The notes beneath the pieces were generated by a model, which was not told the origin of the DNA, made no database searches, and was given only the letters and a program-made list of their open reading frames with translations. A program made the position numbers and the translations under genes. Source: Psychrobacillus lasiicapitis (GTDB lineage Bacteria; Bacillota; Bacilli; Bacillales_A; Planococcaceae). From it: 64,000 nucleotides of DNA. The DNA lies in the NCBI RefSeq assembly GCF_006861795.1, contig NZ_VDGH01000011.1:70418-134417 (forward strand), in the 5' to 3' direction. Positions 20,477 through 29,938 of the stretch are shown in pieces; position 1 is the first letter of the stretch; each line of letters starts with the position of its first letter.

Positions 20477-21454
20477 TTATTCTTTTACAAAATCGATCGT
20501 ACTTCTTACCGTATCGATTGGACGAACTAAGCTTTCTATTTGTGCACGCTTTGGTTCTAAAAACGGTGGTAAAGATAATTTTTCTCCAAGCGTTTCATAT
20601 GGTTCGTCTCCCATAAATCCTGGACCATCTGTTGCAAACTCAAACAAAATACCATTTGCAACTCTTGCGTATAAACTTTGGAAGAAGAAACGATCCACAA
20701 AACCAGATGTTTGGAATCCAAAGCTCTCCATTCGATTCGTCCATTCATCTAAAACAGAACGATCTTCTACACGGAATGCTGCATGATGGACTGTTCCAAA
20801 ACCTTGTCTACCAGGAGGGAGAATAATATTTTTCTCCACAATTACTTGAGCACCGTTTCCACCTTCTCCAACTTCAAATAAATGCAACGATCCTTCCTGT
20901 GCAATTTCTTTAAATAGCATTACTTTTTCTAACACTTCTTTCATATAATCGAACTCTGCAATTCGAATATGAATTGGTCCAAGTCCCGTAATAGCATACT
21001 CCAAAGGAATTGGGCCCTTTTGCCAAGGTGTTCCGGATGCAATTCCTTCATTATTTTCATCTGATATTAATTGATATTGTTGGTCATCAAAGTCTACAAA
21101 AGACAGAACTTTTACACCGAATTGCTCTTGAATTCCAGTATGCTTCACTTGTAAACGATCAAAACGTTTTACCCAGTAGTCTAGTGCAGCATCACTTGGC
21201 ACGCGGAAACCTGTTTTATATATTTCATTTGTTCCGTGAGTTCCTTTTGGGATACCTGGGAAATCGAAAAATGTCATATCTGTTCCTGCTCCACCTACAT
21301 CATCGGCAAAAAACAGGTGGTATGTTTGAATATCATCTTGATTTACTGTTTTTTTAACTAAACGCATACCTAATGTATATGTGAAAAATTTATAGTTTTC
21401 TTCTGCACTACTTGTAATTGCAGTTACATGGTGCATACCTTTTAAATGATTCAT
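20477..21454 (-). CDS. Ring-cleaving dioxygenase, glyoxalase/VOC fold (MhqO-like)
   Basis: 325 residues with two VOC (extradiol dioxygenase) modules: KGMHHVTAITSSAEENYKFF at the start and FGTVHHAAFRVEDRS in the second half. The histidines in HHVTAI and HHAAFRV and the late LFEFATDGPGF glutamate fit the metal site of the MhqA/MhqE/MhqO hydroquinone dioxygenases. These enzymes open hydroquinone-type rings during quinone stress. The start is ATG 21454, with GGAGG 8 nt before it. No MarR/MhqR-type regulator is next to it. Confidence 0.88.
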   Translation of the reverse strand: MNHLKGMHHVTAITSSAEENYKFFTYTLGMRLVKKTVNQDDIQTYHLFFADDVGGAGTDMTFFDFPGIPKGTHGTNEIYKTGFRVPSDAALDYWVKRFDRLQVKHTGIQEQFGVKVLSFVDFDDQQYQLISDENNEGIASGTPWQKGPIPLEYAITGLGPIHIRIAEFDYMKEVLEKVMLFKEIAQEGSLHLFEVGEGGNGAQVIVEKNIILPPGRQGFGTVHHAAFRVEDRSVLDEWTNRMESFGFQTSGFVDRFFFQSLYARVANGILFEFATDGPGFMGDEPYETLGEKLSLPPFLEPKRAQIESLVRPIDTVRSTIDFVKE

Positions 21455-21540
21455 GTTAAATTCCTCCATTTTATATTACCTTTAATTAAAACATCTTCAA
21501 TTCAAAGTAATTTTAACATGATAAAAAAGCCATGTCAAAC

Positions 21541-21585
21541 AAATAGAAACTGTCCTCAAAACTTTAAAGCATTGGGACAGTTTCT
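21541..21585 (-). terminator. Hairpin terminator after the cyclodeaminase-like gene
   Basis: AGAAACTGTCC/GGACAGTTTCT, 11-bp stem. The minus-strand T-run is weak (ATTTGTTTG). Confidence 0.6.
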
Positions 21586-21616
21586 ACTGTTATTATGGTC
21601 ATTTTTATTAGAAACA

Positions 21617-22600
21617 TTACACGTCTATTTCTGTTCCTATTTGTTGTTCTTTCGCTTTTGCATATACACCTTTTGCAACTGCCAAATCAAAATAAGCAGC
21701 ACCTACTGATTTGAAAAAGGTGATTTCTTCCTTATTTTCTCTACCATTTATAACACCAACGACAAGCTGACCAATTTCTCCATAGACTTGTTCAAAAGAC
21801 CATTTTCCTCGTTCTTCTGCATCTATAAGCTCTCCTGCTTCCTCTTTAACACCCGCTAAGTCATCCACAACAATTTTAGCTGCACGAGTTATAGTTGTGA
21901 GATCCACTTCGTGCATATGTGGTAAATAGGAACCAACACCATTCACATGTGCGCCAGCTTTCAAATCAGCTCCATCAAAAACAGGTTCATTGGCACGAGT
22001 CGCACAGTTAATAATATCAGCTTGGCGAACAGCAGCTGCTACATTTTCTATAAGCTCATAGGCTGTTTGCACTCCAAACGCTTTGAGTTTTTCGCCAAAT
22101 GCTTTTGCTTTTTCTAAGTTTCGGTTAACGAGTAGAATGCGTTCGATTGGACGGACAGCAAGTACACCAAGCACCTGTTCAAATGCCATAGCACCTGTAC
22201 CAATTACCGCCAGCACTTTTGCATCTTGTTTCGCTAAATAATTTGTTGCGATTCCACTTAATGCCCCTGTCCGAAGTCTTGTTAAATAGGAGGCACTTAA
22301 CATAGCTAAATGTTCTCCATTGGAGGCATCTGAGAGTAAGATGACTCCTTGGGTTGTCGCTTTTCCGTTCGCTGGATTATGCGGAAAAATAGTGACAACC
22401 TTCACCGCCGCTACTTCTCCCACTAAGTCAGCACTTGGCATATATAAGGCGGAGGCTTCATAATGGGGAAATTCGATCACTGTACGATGAGGGCTTGCAA
22501 TCTTTTTGGCTTCCTTCCCTTTTAATACTTCCGTTACATCTTGAATGGCATCTTTCATAAGATATGTATTGATAATTTGTTGTTCATTTACTATTAACAT
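21617..22600 (-). CDS. Ornithine cyclodeaminase / mu-crystallin family protein
   Basis: 327 residues. The start is ATG 22600, with GGAGG 7 nt upstream. A longer open frame to 22882 runs into a repeat and is not coding. Family features: RTGALSGIATNYLA, the NAD(P)-binding VIGTGAMAFEQV, INCATRANEPVFDG and HVNGVGSYLPHMHEV. Members deaminate ornithine to proline or act as alanine dehydrogenase or ketimine reductase; the substrate here is open. It lies next to an MHS transporter of the same strand, separated by a repeat element. Confidence 0.87.
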   Translation of the reverse strand: MLIVNEQQIINTYLMKDAIQDVTEVLKGKEAKKIASPHRTVIEFPHYEASALYMPSADLVGEVAAVKVVTIFPHNPANGKATTQGVILLSDASNGEHLAMLSASYLTRLRTGALSGIATNYLAKQDAKVLAVIGTGAMAFEQVLGVLAVRPIERILLVNRNLEKAKAFGEKLKAFGVQTAYELIENVAAAVRQADIINCATRANEPVFDGADLKAGAHVNGVGSYLPHMHEVDLTTITRAAKIVVDDLAGVKEEAGELIDAEERGKWSFEQVYGEIGQLVVGVINGRENKEEITFFKSVGAAYFDLAVAKGVYAKAKEQQIGTEIDV

Positions 22601-22620
22601 GCAAAAACCTCCATTAATAA

Positions 22621-22898
22621 GAAAAGCGCAAGCGCCTATGTTAGAGGAATACAGTCTAAGTTCGCGACATCGTGTCGCAACGACTGCATGACCTGCCTCG
22701 TGCAGGCCTCCGACAGGCAAATGGGGATGGGGTAGGTCTGCAAGTGCGCCACTTCCTATGGCAAAGCAGACATAACCCGCATAGTGCGGGCCAAGGAGGC
22801 AGCTCCTCAGCCACCACAAGCGATTTTGTTTGCGACGAGCTTGCGCTGGAGCAGCTTTTTCCCATTTGACCCCGAGGGGCAAGGCGCTGGAGCTAGAT
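22621..22898. repeat. GC-rich interspersed repeat element F (Bacillaceae GCGCAAGCGCC...GGCGCTGGAGC type)
   Basis: About 280 bp much richer in GC than its surroundings, bounded by GAAAAGCGCAAGCGCC and AAGGCGCTGGAGCTAGATCG, whose GGCGCTTGCGC/GGCGCTGGAGC ends are partly complementary. I recall this boundary pair as a widespread Bacillaceae repeat. Inside are three mini-hairpins: GCGAC/GTCGC at 22664, CCTGC/GCAGG at 22692, CCCGC/GCGGG at 22776, each with a 5-nt loop. It accounts for the false extension of the neighbouring gene. Confidence 0.75.
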
Positions 22899-22934
22899 CG
22901 TTACTGAGTAAAAAGTATATAATTTCTTATCATT

Positions 22935-22972
22935 AAAAAACCTCGTCTTTCATTAACACGAGCGAAAGACGA
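22935..22972 (-). terminator. Terminator after the MHS transporter gene
   Basis: CTCGTCTTTC/GAAAGACGAG stem; on the minus strand GGTTTTTTAATG follows. Confidence 0.88.
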
Positions 22973-22998
22973 GATATTTTCTATTATCGCTTTATTTA

Positions 22999-24342
22999 TT
23001 ATGCTTTGCCCAATGTATTAGAAACCTTAGACTGTTCTTTTGTGCTTTCTGTATCTACTTTGCTAATGTCATCTAAATGCTCTTGACTACGATCTTTTAC
23101 TGCCCATATTGCTAACAATGAAATAACAGCAGTGAATATAATGTAGCAAGCAACTGGAATATATGAATCATTAAACTTCAACAGTAAACTTGCCGCAACG
23201 AGCGGCGCAGTACCACCAGCAACCGCTGCGCCAATTTGATACCCCAGCGTAATTCCTGTATATCGCACTTTTGCATCGAAAATTTCGGAAAACATCGTCC
23301 CTAATACTGCAGTAATCGGTGACCAAATGATACCTAATCCAATAATCGTCGCAATAACTAATAATGCAACAGATTCCTGATGTAACATCCAGAAGTATGG
23401 GAAAGCAAAAACAATCATCCCAATAGTTCCAGTGACGTAAAGCTTTTTACGACCTATTTTATCAGAAAGACTTCCCATAATCGGTATTAAAATCGTAGTA
23501 ACTATTGTAGCTATCATAACGGAATTTAACACGGCTGTTCTTGAGAATCCTAGATTTGTTGTCGCGTAAGATACGACAAACGTACCGAAGATATAAAATG
23601 GTGCTGTTTCTACTACTTTTGCCCCGATTGCGATTAGTACTTCGCGCCAATGATACTTTAACGTATCTACTATTGGCAGTTTAGGAATTTCGCCTGATTT
23701 TTGTACCTTTTTGAATGATGGTGTTTCGTCAATTCCTTTCCGAATCCATAATCCAAAAACAACTAATAATGCACTAAAGATGAATGGAATACGCCAACCC
23801 CAAGTCATAAATGAACCTTCAGGCAACAAGGTCATGATCGATAATGCAACAGTCCCTAGAACCATCCCTATTGTTACACCCATTTGAGGAATAGCGCCGT
23901 ATAATCCGCGTTTTTCTTTGGGCGCATACTCAACTGCAAGAAGTAAAGCTCCTCCCCATTCTCCTCCAATACCTAAGCCTTGAACGAGACGTAGCGTTAT
24001 TAATAGAATGGGAGCCCAAACACCTATCGCTTGATAAGTAGGAAGTAATCCCATACCAAATGTTGCAACCCCCATTAAACTTAACGTAAGAACAAGCGTC
24101 TTCTTCCGTCCAATTCTATCGCCAATATGACTAAAGATAACTCCCCCAAATGGACGAATAAAGAAAGCAAGTGCAAATGATGCATAAGCAAGAATAGTTC
24201 CAACTGATGGATCTTCCGTAACAAAGAATAATTGGTTAAATACAAGAGCTGCTACCGTTCCATACAAAAAGTAATCGAACCATTCAATCGAACTTCCTAC
24301 TAAACTAGCAATCCATACTTTCCGCATTTGTTTTGAATCCAT
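22999..24342 (-). CDS. MFS metabolite:H+ symporter (MHS family, ProP/ShiA-like)
   Basis: 447 residues, 12 membrane segments. MHS family marks are WIASLVGSSIEWFDYFLYGT at the start, the loop motif GDRIGRKKTLV after TM2, and RLVQGLGIGGEWGGALLL. It would import a carboxylated solute (shikimate, proline/betaine, alpha-ketoglutarate or similar) with protons. The start is ATG 24342, with GGGGAGAGG 4-12 nt before it. It diverges from an XRE-cupin regulator gene, which may control it. Confidence 0.9.
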   Translation of the reverse strand: MDSKQMRKVWIASLVGSSIEWFDYFLYGTVAALVFNQLFFVTEDPSVGTILAYASFALAFFIRPFGGVIFSHIGDRIGRKKTLVLTLSLMGVATFGMGLLPTYQAIGVWAPILLITLRLVQGLGIGGEWGGALLLAVEYAPKEKRGLYGAIPQMGVTIGMVLGTVALSIMTLLPEGSFMTWGWRIPFIFSALLVVFGLWIRKGIDETPSFKKVQKSGEIPKLPIVDTLKYHWREVLIAIGAKVVETAPFYIFGTFVVSYATTNLGFSRTAVLNSVMIATIVTTILIPIMGSLSDKIGRKKLYVTGTIGMIVFAFPYFWMLHQESVALLVIATIIGLGIIWSPITAVLGTMFSEIFDAKVRYTGITLGYQIGAAVAGGTAPLVAASLLLKFNDSYIPVACYIIFTAVISLLAIWAVKDRSQEHLDDISKVDTESTKEQSKVSNTLGKA

Positions 24343-24505
24343 TTTACCTCTCCCCTTTATAAAAAATTGAAGTGACACTTTAATTCTCCCATTTTCATTG
24401 TAATTAGTTTGAAATTTTCTGTCAATATACCTTACAAATTATTTGCATTGGGCGTCCTATAAAAATAATGTATGATTTACTTAAGAGTATAATAAAGTGA
24501 AACAT

Positions 24506-24814
24506 CAATCATTGGGGGTTTTCCGACGCACAGGACGTTCTAGTGCGGACGTTGCGACATGGACGTCGCGCTTTTAGTCCTCGTCCTCCCCCAATGATTG
24601 TAAGTTGAGGCCCACACGATGTGGGTCACGCAGACATTGCAAACGCTCTTTTATTTTGCGACGAGCTTTGCGCAGGAACAACACGATTGTTGCGTACTTA
24701 GTCTGCGATCATTCAATCGGGCTTTTACGGGCAGTTGATCGCCCACTTAACTTTTCGCTTTTCTTAAATCTTGAAGTGGGAGTCTTACTGCCCGTTAAGG
24801 CGGGATAAAAGGAG
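24506..24814. repeat. Multi-hairpin element G in the leader of the XRE-cupin gene
   Basis: About 310 bp. A perfect 13-bp inverted repeat, CAATCATTGGGGG (24506-24518) and CCCCCAATGATTG (24588-24600), encloses two hairpins, GCAC/GTGC at 24529 and GCGAC/GTCGC at 24554. Then come CCCAC/GTGGG (24611), CAAC/GTTG (24679) and a long final hairpin (24727-24796; ACGGGCAGT paired with ACTGCCCGT and CCCACTT with AAGTGGG). It ends at the AAAGGAG site of the next gene. It looks like a cloverleaf-like structured RNA or mobile palindromic element. Identity not determined. Confidence 0.6.
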
Positions 24815-24822
24815 TATTCAAT

Positions 24823-25335
24823 ATGTCTTCACATTCAATAGGGCAGATATTAAAACAATTACGAAAAGAAAGGAAGCTTACTTTAAAAAGTCTAGCTGAA
24901 CTAACAGATGTCTCTATTAGTTTCTTATCCCAAGTAGAGCGTGGTAAATCGAGCGTCACTTTAGAATCCTTGAAAAAAATAGCAGATGCGCTAAAAGTAA
25001 ACCCAACTGTATTTTTTTCCGATCATTCACAGACTGATGACCTAAATTCCATCAGACAGCAATTTTATTACCAAGATTTATCAAATGGAATACCCGATGC
25101 TTCTTACATACCTATCTTAGTCACACTGCAACCAGGGGAAAATGAGGGAAATGCCTTTTCTCATAGTGGGCATGAATTTTTATATGTTATTGAAGGCACT
25201 TTAACTGTAGTAGTTGATGAGAAAGAAGAAGAATTAGGGGAGCAACAATCTACCATGTTTGATGCAAATAAAACGCACTATTGGTATAACTTGACGAACA
25301 AACCAGTACGATTTTTAGTCATATCCTCAAAATAA
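24823..25335 (+). CDS. XRE-family regulator with C-terminal cupin domain
   Basis: 170 residues. The N-terminal lambda-repressor-like HTH (about 6-62) reads IGQILKQLRKERKLTLKSLAELTDVS. The C-terminal cupin (about 95-168) has LQPGENEGNAFSHSGHEFLYVIEG and HYWYNLTNKPVRFLVISS. Such regulators sense a small molecule with the cupin and usually control an adjacent transporter or amino-acid/polyamine gene; the divergent MHS transporter is the natural candidate. AAAGGAG lies just upstream, directly after the structured leader element. Confidence 0.9.
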   Translation: MSSHSIGQILKQLRKERKLTLKSLAELTDVSISFLSQVERGKSSVTLESLKKIADALKVNPTVFFSDHSQTDDLNSIRQQFYYQDLSNGIPDASYIPILVTLQPGENEGNAFSHSGHEFLYVIEGTLTVVVDEKEEELGEQQSTMFDANKTHYWYNLTNKPVRFLVISSK

Positions 25336-25345
25336 TATACATGCA

Positions 25346-25378
25346 AAAGGAGTGAGAACAAGAAACTCACTCCTTTTT
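25346..25378 (+). terminator. Terminator between convergent regulator and acyl-CoA ligase genes
   Basis: AAAGGAGTGAG/CTCACTCCTTT stem followed by TT. It may serve both directions. Confidence 0.85.
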
Positions 25379-25424
25379 AACATTTCAATTTAACTAAGTT
25401 TTTAACTCTAGGCAGTACTCTTTT

Positions 25425-27020
25425 TCAATTTACTTTTTTAGCCCCACTCCAGTACATTTCTCGTAATAAGAACTTTTGGAGTTTCCCAGTTGCTGTTTTT
25501 GGTAAGCTATCTACGAACTCAAATGATTTTGGAACTTTGAAATGGGCCATAACGGACCTGCAATAGTCGATCATCTCTTGCTCCGTCACATTCTTTTCTT
25601 CACGAAGCACAACAATCGCTTTAGGAACCTCTCCCCATTTTTCATCTGGTACAGCAATAACAGCTGTCTCTAAAACATCTGGATGCTTATACAATACCCC
25701 TTCAATTTCCGTAGAAGAGATATTCTCCCCACCAGAAATAATCATGTCTTTTATACGGTCTTGAATTTCAATATACCCATCTGGATGTGTTACTGCCAAA
25801 TCCCCCGTATGGAACCATCCGTCTACGATTGCTTCTGCTGTTTTTTCCGGATCTTTGTAATAGCCTTCCATAACGACATTCCCACGCGTGATTATTTCAC
25901 CAATTTCCTTACCATTCCAAGCAACTTCTTTTCCATCTTCCTGACTGACCACTTTTGTCTCCCCATTAAACGCTAGTTCAATACCTTGTCTAGCTTTTAT
26001 CGTTGCTTGTTCATCCGATGATTTATCATCGAATTCTTTTTTCCATTCGCTATATAGAATGAATGGAGATGTTTCAGTCAGTCCATAAACATGCATCATA
26101 TTTAGTCCAAGAATCTCTTGCGCTTTGCCTATTAGTGCAGCTGCGGGTGGTGCTCCTGCTGTACCCATTCGAGGATTCGTAGTAATCTTTACTTCTTTTG
26201 CCTTTGGTTCATTCACTAACATATTTACAACTGTAGGTGCACCACATAGCAGGCTGATTTTATGTTTTTCAAACAGATCCAAAATAAGCGGTGGATCTAC
26301 CTTACGTAAGCACACATGCGTTGCTCCAGTGGCGGTAATTGCCCACACCCCTCCCCAACCATTCGCATGGAACATCGGCAATGTATGAAGATACACATCA
26401 TCATGCTGTACACTTAGATGATACATAAAGTTAGCTGCATTTAAGTAATTACCTCGATGCGTTAGCATAACCCCTTTTGGTTTGGAAGTCGTACCGCTTG
26501 TATAATTTAATGTGAGTAATTGATTTTCATCTATATCCACTTTTGGAATTGAAGCATCACCAAAGTCCTGATTGATAAATTCTTCATAATAGATACCTTC
26601 CAATAAATTCGTATGCCCTTCCACTGCAACGACTATTATTTGTTCTAATGACAAGCTATGTCGGATTCCCTCTATTAAATGACTATATTCTTCATCCACA
26701 ATGAGCATTTTAGAATCACTATGTTTAATAATATATTCCAAGTCTTCTGCATTTAATCGATAATTTAAAGGGACATGTACCGCGCCAAGCTGGCAAATCC
26801 CATAAAAACTTTCTAACATATAATGGGTATTTGGCAGCATGACCGCAATATGATCTCCTTTTTGTACTCCAGCCTTCGCTAAAGCAAGAGAGAGTCTATC
26901 CGCTCGTTCCCCAAACTCTTCATATGTAAACTGTTTTTCTCCATCGATTACCGCAGTTTTTTTCGGATAATATTTAATCGCTCTTCTTTTCCAATCTAAT
27001 GGTGTTAATGCAGCAAACAT
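25425..27020 (-). CDS. Fatty/carboxylic acid CoA ligase (AMP-binding)
   Basis: 531 residues of the acyl-adenylate superfamily. The phosphate loop is LNYTSGTTSKPKG, with MHVYGLTETSPF for the adenine site, GWFHTGDLAV and DRIKDMIISGGENI for the hinge, and the catalytic Lys in PKTATGKLQKF. It activates a medium- or long-chain acid to acyl-CoA. The start is ATG 27020, with GGAG 9 nt before it. It lies 17 bp after a CaiB-type CoA transferase gene, so the pair probably handles one acid substrate. Confidence 0.92.
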   Translation of the reverse strand: MFAALTPLDWKRRAIKYYPKKTAVIDGEKQFTYEEFGERADRLSLALAKAGVQKGDHIAVMLPNTHYMLESFYGICQLGAVHVPLNYRLNAEDLEYIIKHSDSKMLIVDEEYSHLIEGIRHSLSLEQIIVVAVEGHTNLLEGIYYEEFINQDFGDASIPKVDIDENQLLTLNYTSGTTSKPKGVMLTHRGNYLNAANFMYHLSVQHDDVYLHTLPMFHANGWGGVWAITATGATHVCLRKVDPPLILDLFEKHKISLLCGAPTVVNMLVNEPKAKEVKITTNPRMGTAGAPPAAALIGKAQEILGLNMMHVYGLTETSPFILYSEWKKEFDDKSSDEQATIKARQGIELAFNGETKVVSQEDGKEVAWNGKEIGEIITRGNVVMEGYYKDPEKTAEAIVDGWFHTGDLAVTHPDGYIEIQDRIKDMIISGGENISSTEIEGVLYKHPDVLETAVIAVPDEKWGEVPKAIVVLREEKNVTEQEMIDYCRSVMAHFKVPKSFEFVDSLPKTATGKLQKFLLREMYWSGAKKVN

Positions 27021-27037
27021 TCCAACCAACTCCTCTT

Positions 27038-28246
27038 TTAAAATGAAGTTTCTTTTTGTTCGATTGATCTATAAACCCCTTTTTGCTTGAGTGTATTTAT
27101 CGTCTCTTTGCTATGACCCATTTCTTTTAAAATTTCTTCCGAGTCATTTCCAGTGTTCACCCCTGCAAAACGGTAGTTTGCTTGTTGCGTGGAAAACTTA
27201 ATCGGAAAAGCAATTTGACTCTGTGTACCTCCTTCTTTCTTCGGTACAGAAACTACCATTTCTCTAGCTTTTAATTGTGGATGTTTTACAGCTTCTGAGA
27301 AACTCAATACGGGTTCAATACACCCGTCAAAGCCCTCTTCAAGAATACTTACCCATTCATATAAAGTTTTTTGCTTAATAGCTTTTACCAAAATTTCTTT
27401 AAAAGCCTGCTGTTCTTCCTTACATTCACTACTACTTAGTTTTATTAAATTTGGGTCGCCGATTAACTCACACAGCATCGCTTGAAACGGTGGTTCTAAA
27501 CTACCAATAGAAAGATAGCGATTATCCTTCGTTTCATAATAATCATAGAAAGAGCCTCCATTTAATAATAAGGATTCAGGCTCCGGCTCTTCTTTTCCTA
27601 CTAGATATCCAGGACCATACATTGCATTCAATGAAAAAGATACATCTGTAATGCTTATATCAATCTGCTGACCTTCTCCAGTTTTTTCACGGTGATAAAC
27701 AGCCGCTAAAATTCCTATTACAGCAGGCATGGAACCCCCTGCAATGTCAGCTACTTGTACACCTGAAGGTACAGGAAGTTGATCTTTCCTAAAGGAATAA
27801 CTTGAAATACCGGCCAATGATAAATAGTTAATATCATGTCCTGCACGATTACGTAGAGGACCTGTTTGTCCGTATCCGGTAATGGAGCAAAAAATAATTT
27901 TAGGATTGATTTCTTTTAACTTTTCATACCCTATTCCCAATTTGTCCATTACTCCCGGACGAAATTGTTCGATAACAATATCGTATTCTTGTATCAGTTG
28001 ATAGATGATTTCTTTGGCTTCACACTGTTTTAGATCCAATGCTATAGAACGTTTAGAACGATTTAAATGTCCAAAAGTAGCGGATACTTCTCCATCGATT
28101 GGACCCAAATATTTTACTAAGTCCTCCCGATTTGGAGCTTCCACTTTCAACACCTCTGCTCCCATATCTGCTAACATCATAGTGGCAAATGGTCCAGGCA
28201 GTAAGGTCGAAAAGTCTAAAACTTTCAAACCATTTAAGATTCCCAA
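27038..28246 (-). CDS. Family III CoA transferase (CaiB/BaiF)
   Basis: 402 residues. Family III CoA transferases move CoA between acids through a glutamyl/aspartyl anhydride. The catalytic Asp is in RAGHDINYLSLAG (about residue 168). Other family parts are LKVLDFSTLLPGPFATMMLADMGAEV near the N-terminus and HLNRSKRSIALDLK. It is followed by an AMP-binding CoA ligase gene. The substrate is not known. Confidence 0.92.
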   Translation of the reverse strand: MGILNGLKVLDFSTLLPGPFATMMLADMGAEVLKVEAPNREDLVKYLGPIDGEVSATFGHLNRSKRSIALDLKQCEAKEIIYQLIQEYDIVIEQFRPGVMDKLGIGYEKLKEINPKIIFCSITGYGQTGPLRNRAGHDINYLSLAGISSYSFRKDQLPVPSGVQVADIAGGSMPAVIGILAAVYHREKTGEGQQIDISITDVSFSLNAMYGPGYLVGKEEPEPESLLLNGGSFYDYYETKDNRYLSIGSLEPPFQAMLCELIGDPNLIKLSSSECKEEQQAFKEILVKAIKQKTLYEWVSILEEGFDGCIEPVLSFSEAVKHPQLKAREMVVSVPKKEGGTQSQIAFPIKFSTQQANYRFAGVNTGNDSEEILKEMGHSKETINTLKQKGVYRSIEQKETSF

Positions 28247-28307
28247 GTACTCACACCTCCGTAATATTTAATTTTTAGAAATCTACGAATTTTCTTTCTA
28301 TTATTAT

Positions 28308-28336
28308 ATTGTAGTGATTATTGTATCCGTTTTCAA
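28308..28336 (-). promoter_or_regulatory. SigA promoter of the CoA transferase-ligase operon
   Basis: On the minus strand -35 TTGAAA (28331-28336), 17-bp spacer, -10 TACAAT (28308-28313), ending about 60 bp before the start of the CaiB-type gene. Confidence 0.65.
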
Positions 28337-28426
28337 TAGTCGTTATATTAAAATTCTCTGATTGTTTTCTTTCTCTTATTCTCGGGAATATATATGTGGA
28401 AATGATGCAAGTAGGAGGAAACAAAG

Positions 28427-29863
28427 ATGGTTAAAAAGCAAAAGAAGCGGATATTTATCGGATTTCTCTGTCTGTTCGCTCTTATCTATATAACAGTTAT
28501 TTTATGGCACACGTATAAACCTCTTCCAGAAGGAGTTTCATTTGAAGGGAATATACATAAAACGAATCATGTAGAATTTATAACAGACCTTACTTATGCA
28601 CAAGATCAAGAAGGAACTGGAATGATACATGAAAATCATATTTTTGAGGAAGTAAATACAATGATTACCGAGGCAGAAGAATTTGTCGTCGTCGACTTTT
28701 TCTTATTTGATGGTTATTATGATGAAGATGAAGACTTCCCCAAAATTGCAGACAACTTATCTAATACCCTCGCGAATAAGAAAAAAGAGAATCCTAATAT
28801 GCCAGTAGTATTCATAACAGATCCACTCAATCGTGGATACGGCTCTTATGAAAATGAATGGTTCCAAAAAATGAGAGACGCTGGTGTAGAAATAGTCTAT
28901 ACCGACTTAGATCAATTGAGAGACTCTACTCCAATCTACTCAGGCATTTATCGAATATTTTTTCAGTGGTTTGATATCGGAGGAAAGGGCTGGATAGCAA
29001 ATGCGATGGCAAGTGATGCACCTAAAATGACAATTGCCTCGTATATGACATTGCTGAATGTGAAAGCAAACCATCGAAAAGCAGTCATAACAGAAAAGGA
29101 AGCAATGGTGACTTCTTCCAACCCACATGATGCGAGTGGTTTTCACGGTAATATTGCATTAACAGTAAATGGTCCTATCATTAATGATATTCTAAAGTCA
29201 GAAGAGGCAGTATCCTTGTTCTCTGGTGGTCCTAAACTTCCGCGCATCCAAGCAGAAGAAGTAGAGGGAGAGTATGAAGTGCAGTATTTAACAGAGAAAA
29301 AGATTTTAAATAAGTTACTTGCAGATTTAGCAGTTACCAAAAAAGGAGACAAGATTTGGCTTGGTATGTTTTTTGTAGCAAAGCGGGATATTGTCAATGC
29401 ATTAATCGATGCAGCAAACCGCGGAGTAGAAGTAAATCTAATACTGGATCCAAATGAGAACTCCTTTGGTCAAGAAAAATCTGGCTTACCAAATCGCCCG
29501 GTTGTCCAAGAAATGGTGGAAGATACAAAAGAGAAAATGAACATCAGGTGGTATAACACCGTTATCGGCCAATATCATACAAAAGCAATTTGGATTCAAA
29601 CGAAGGATCATACAATCATTTCAAGCGGTTCTGCTAACTACACAGAACGCACATTGGACAATTATAATTTAGAAAATAACCTGCGAGTTATCGCACCAAA
29701 TGATAGTGAGCTTGCCTTACAAATGGAAGCTTATTTTGAACGTCTTTGGAATAATGAAGATGCTATGTATACAGTAGATCTAGAAAAATTTCAGGATAGT
29801 TTTACTTGGTGGCAAAGATGGATATACTCACTTCAAAAGTTACTAAAAATTACAACCTATTAA
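28427..29863 (+). CDS. Membrane-anchored phospholipase D-family protein
   Basis: 478 residues. One N-terminal membrane segment (about 8-27) is followed by two PLD domains. The first HKD-type motif is NHRKAVI (about 208) with TSSNPHDASG. The second is YHTKAIWIQTKDHTIISSGSAN (about 385, motif HTK...GSAN). Cardiolipin synthases and PLD-type enzymes share this layout, but the N-terminus lacks the two membrane segments of Cls. It probably acts on phospholipid or another phosphodiester at the outer face. GGAGG lies upstream of ATG 28427. Confidence 0.88.
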   Translation: MVKKQKKRIFIGFLCLFALIYITVILWHTYKPLPEGVSFEGNIHKTNHVEFITDLTYAQDQEGTGMIHENHIFEEVNTMITEAEEFVVVDFFLFDGYYDEDEDFPKIADNLSNTLANKKKENPNMPVVFITDPLNRGYGSYENEWFQKMRDAGVEIVYTDLDQLRDSTPIYSGIYRIFFQWFDIGGKGWIANAMASDAPKMTIASYMTLLNVKANHRKAVITEKEAMVTSSNPHDASGFHGNIALTVNGPIINDILKSEEAVSLFSGGPKLPRIQAEEVEGEYEVQYLTEKKILNKLLADLAVTKKGDKIWLGMFFVAKRDIVNALIDAANRGVEVNLILDPNENSFGQEKSGLPNRPVVQEMVEDTKEKMNIRWYNTVIGQYHTKAIWIQTKDHTIISSGSANYTERTLDNYNLENNLRVIAPNDSELALQMEAYFERLWNNEDAMYTVDLEKFQDSFTWWQRWIYSLQKLLKITTY

Positions 29864-29871
29864 TGGAATAA

Positions 29872-29916
29872 CCCCGAATCTAGTTTTTATCATTGAGCCT
29901 AAGATTCGGGGCTTTC
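29872..29916 (+). terminator. Terminator after the PLD gene
   Basis: CCCCGAATCT/AGATTCGGGG stem followed by CTTTCTTT. Confidence 0.85.
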
Positions 29917-29938
29917 TTTATTAGTCCTTCAGTTTTGT

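Noticed and set aside
22601-22882. 94-codon N-terminal extension of the cyclodeaminase-like gene
   Set aside because: It translates GC-rich repeat F. The true ATG at 22600 has a perfect ribosome site and the family's normal N-terminus.
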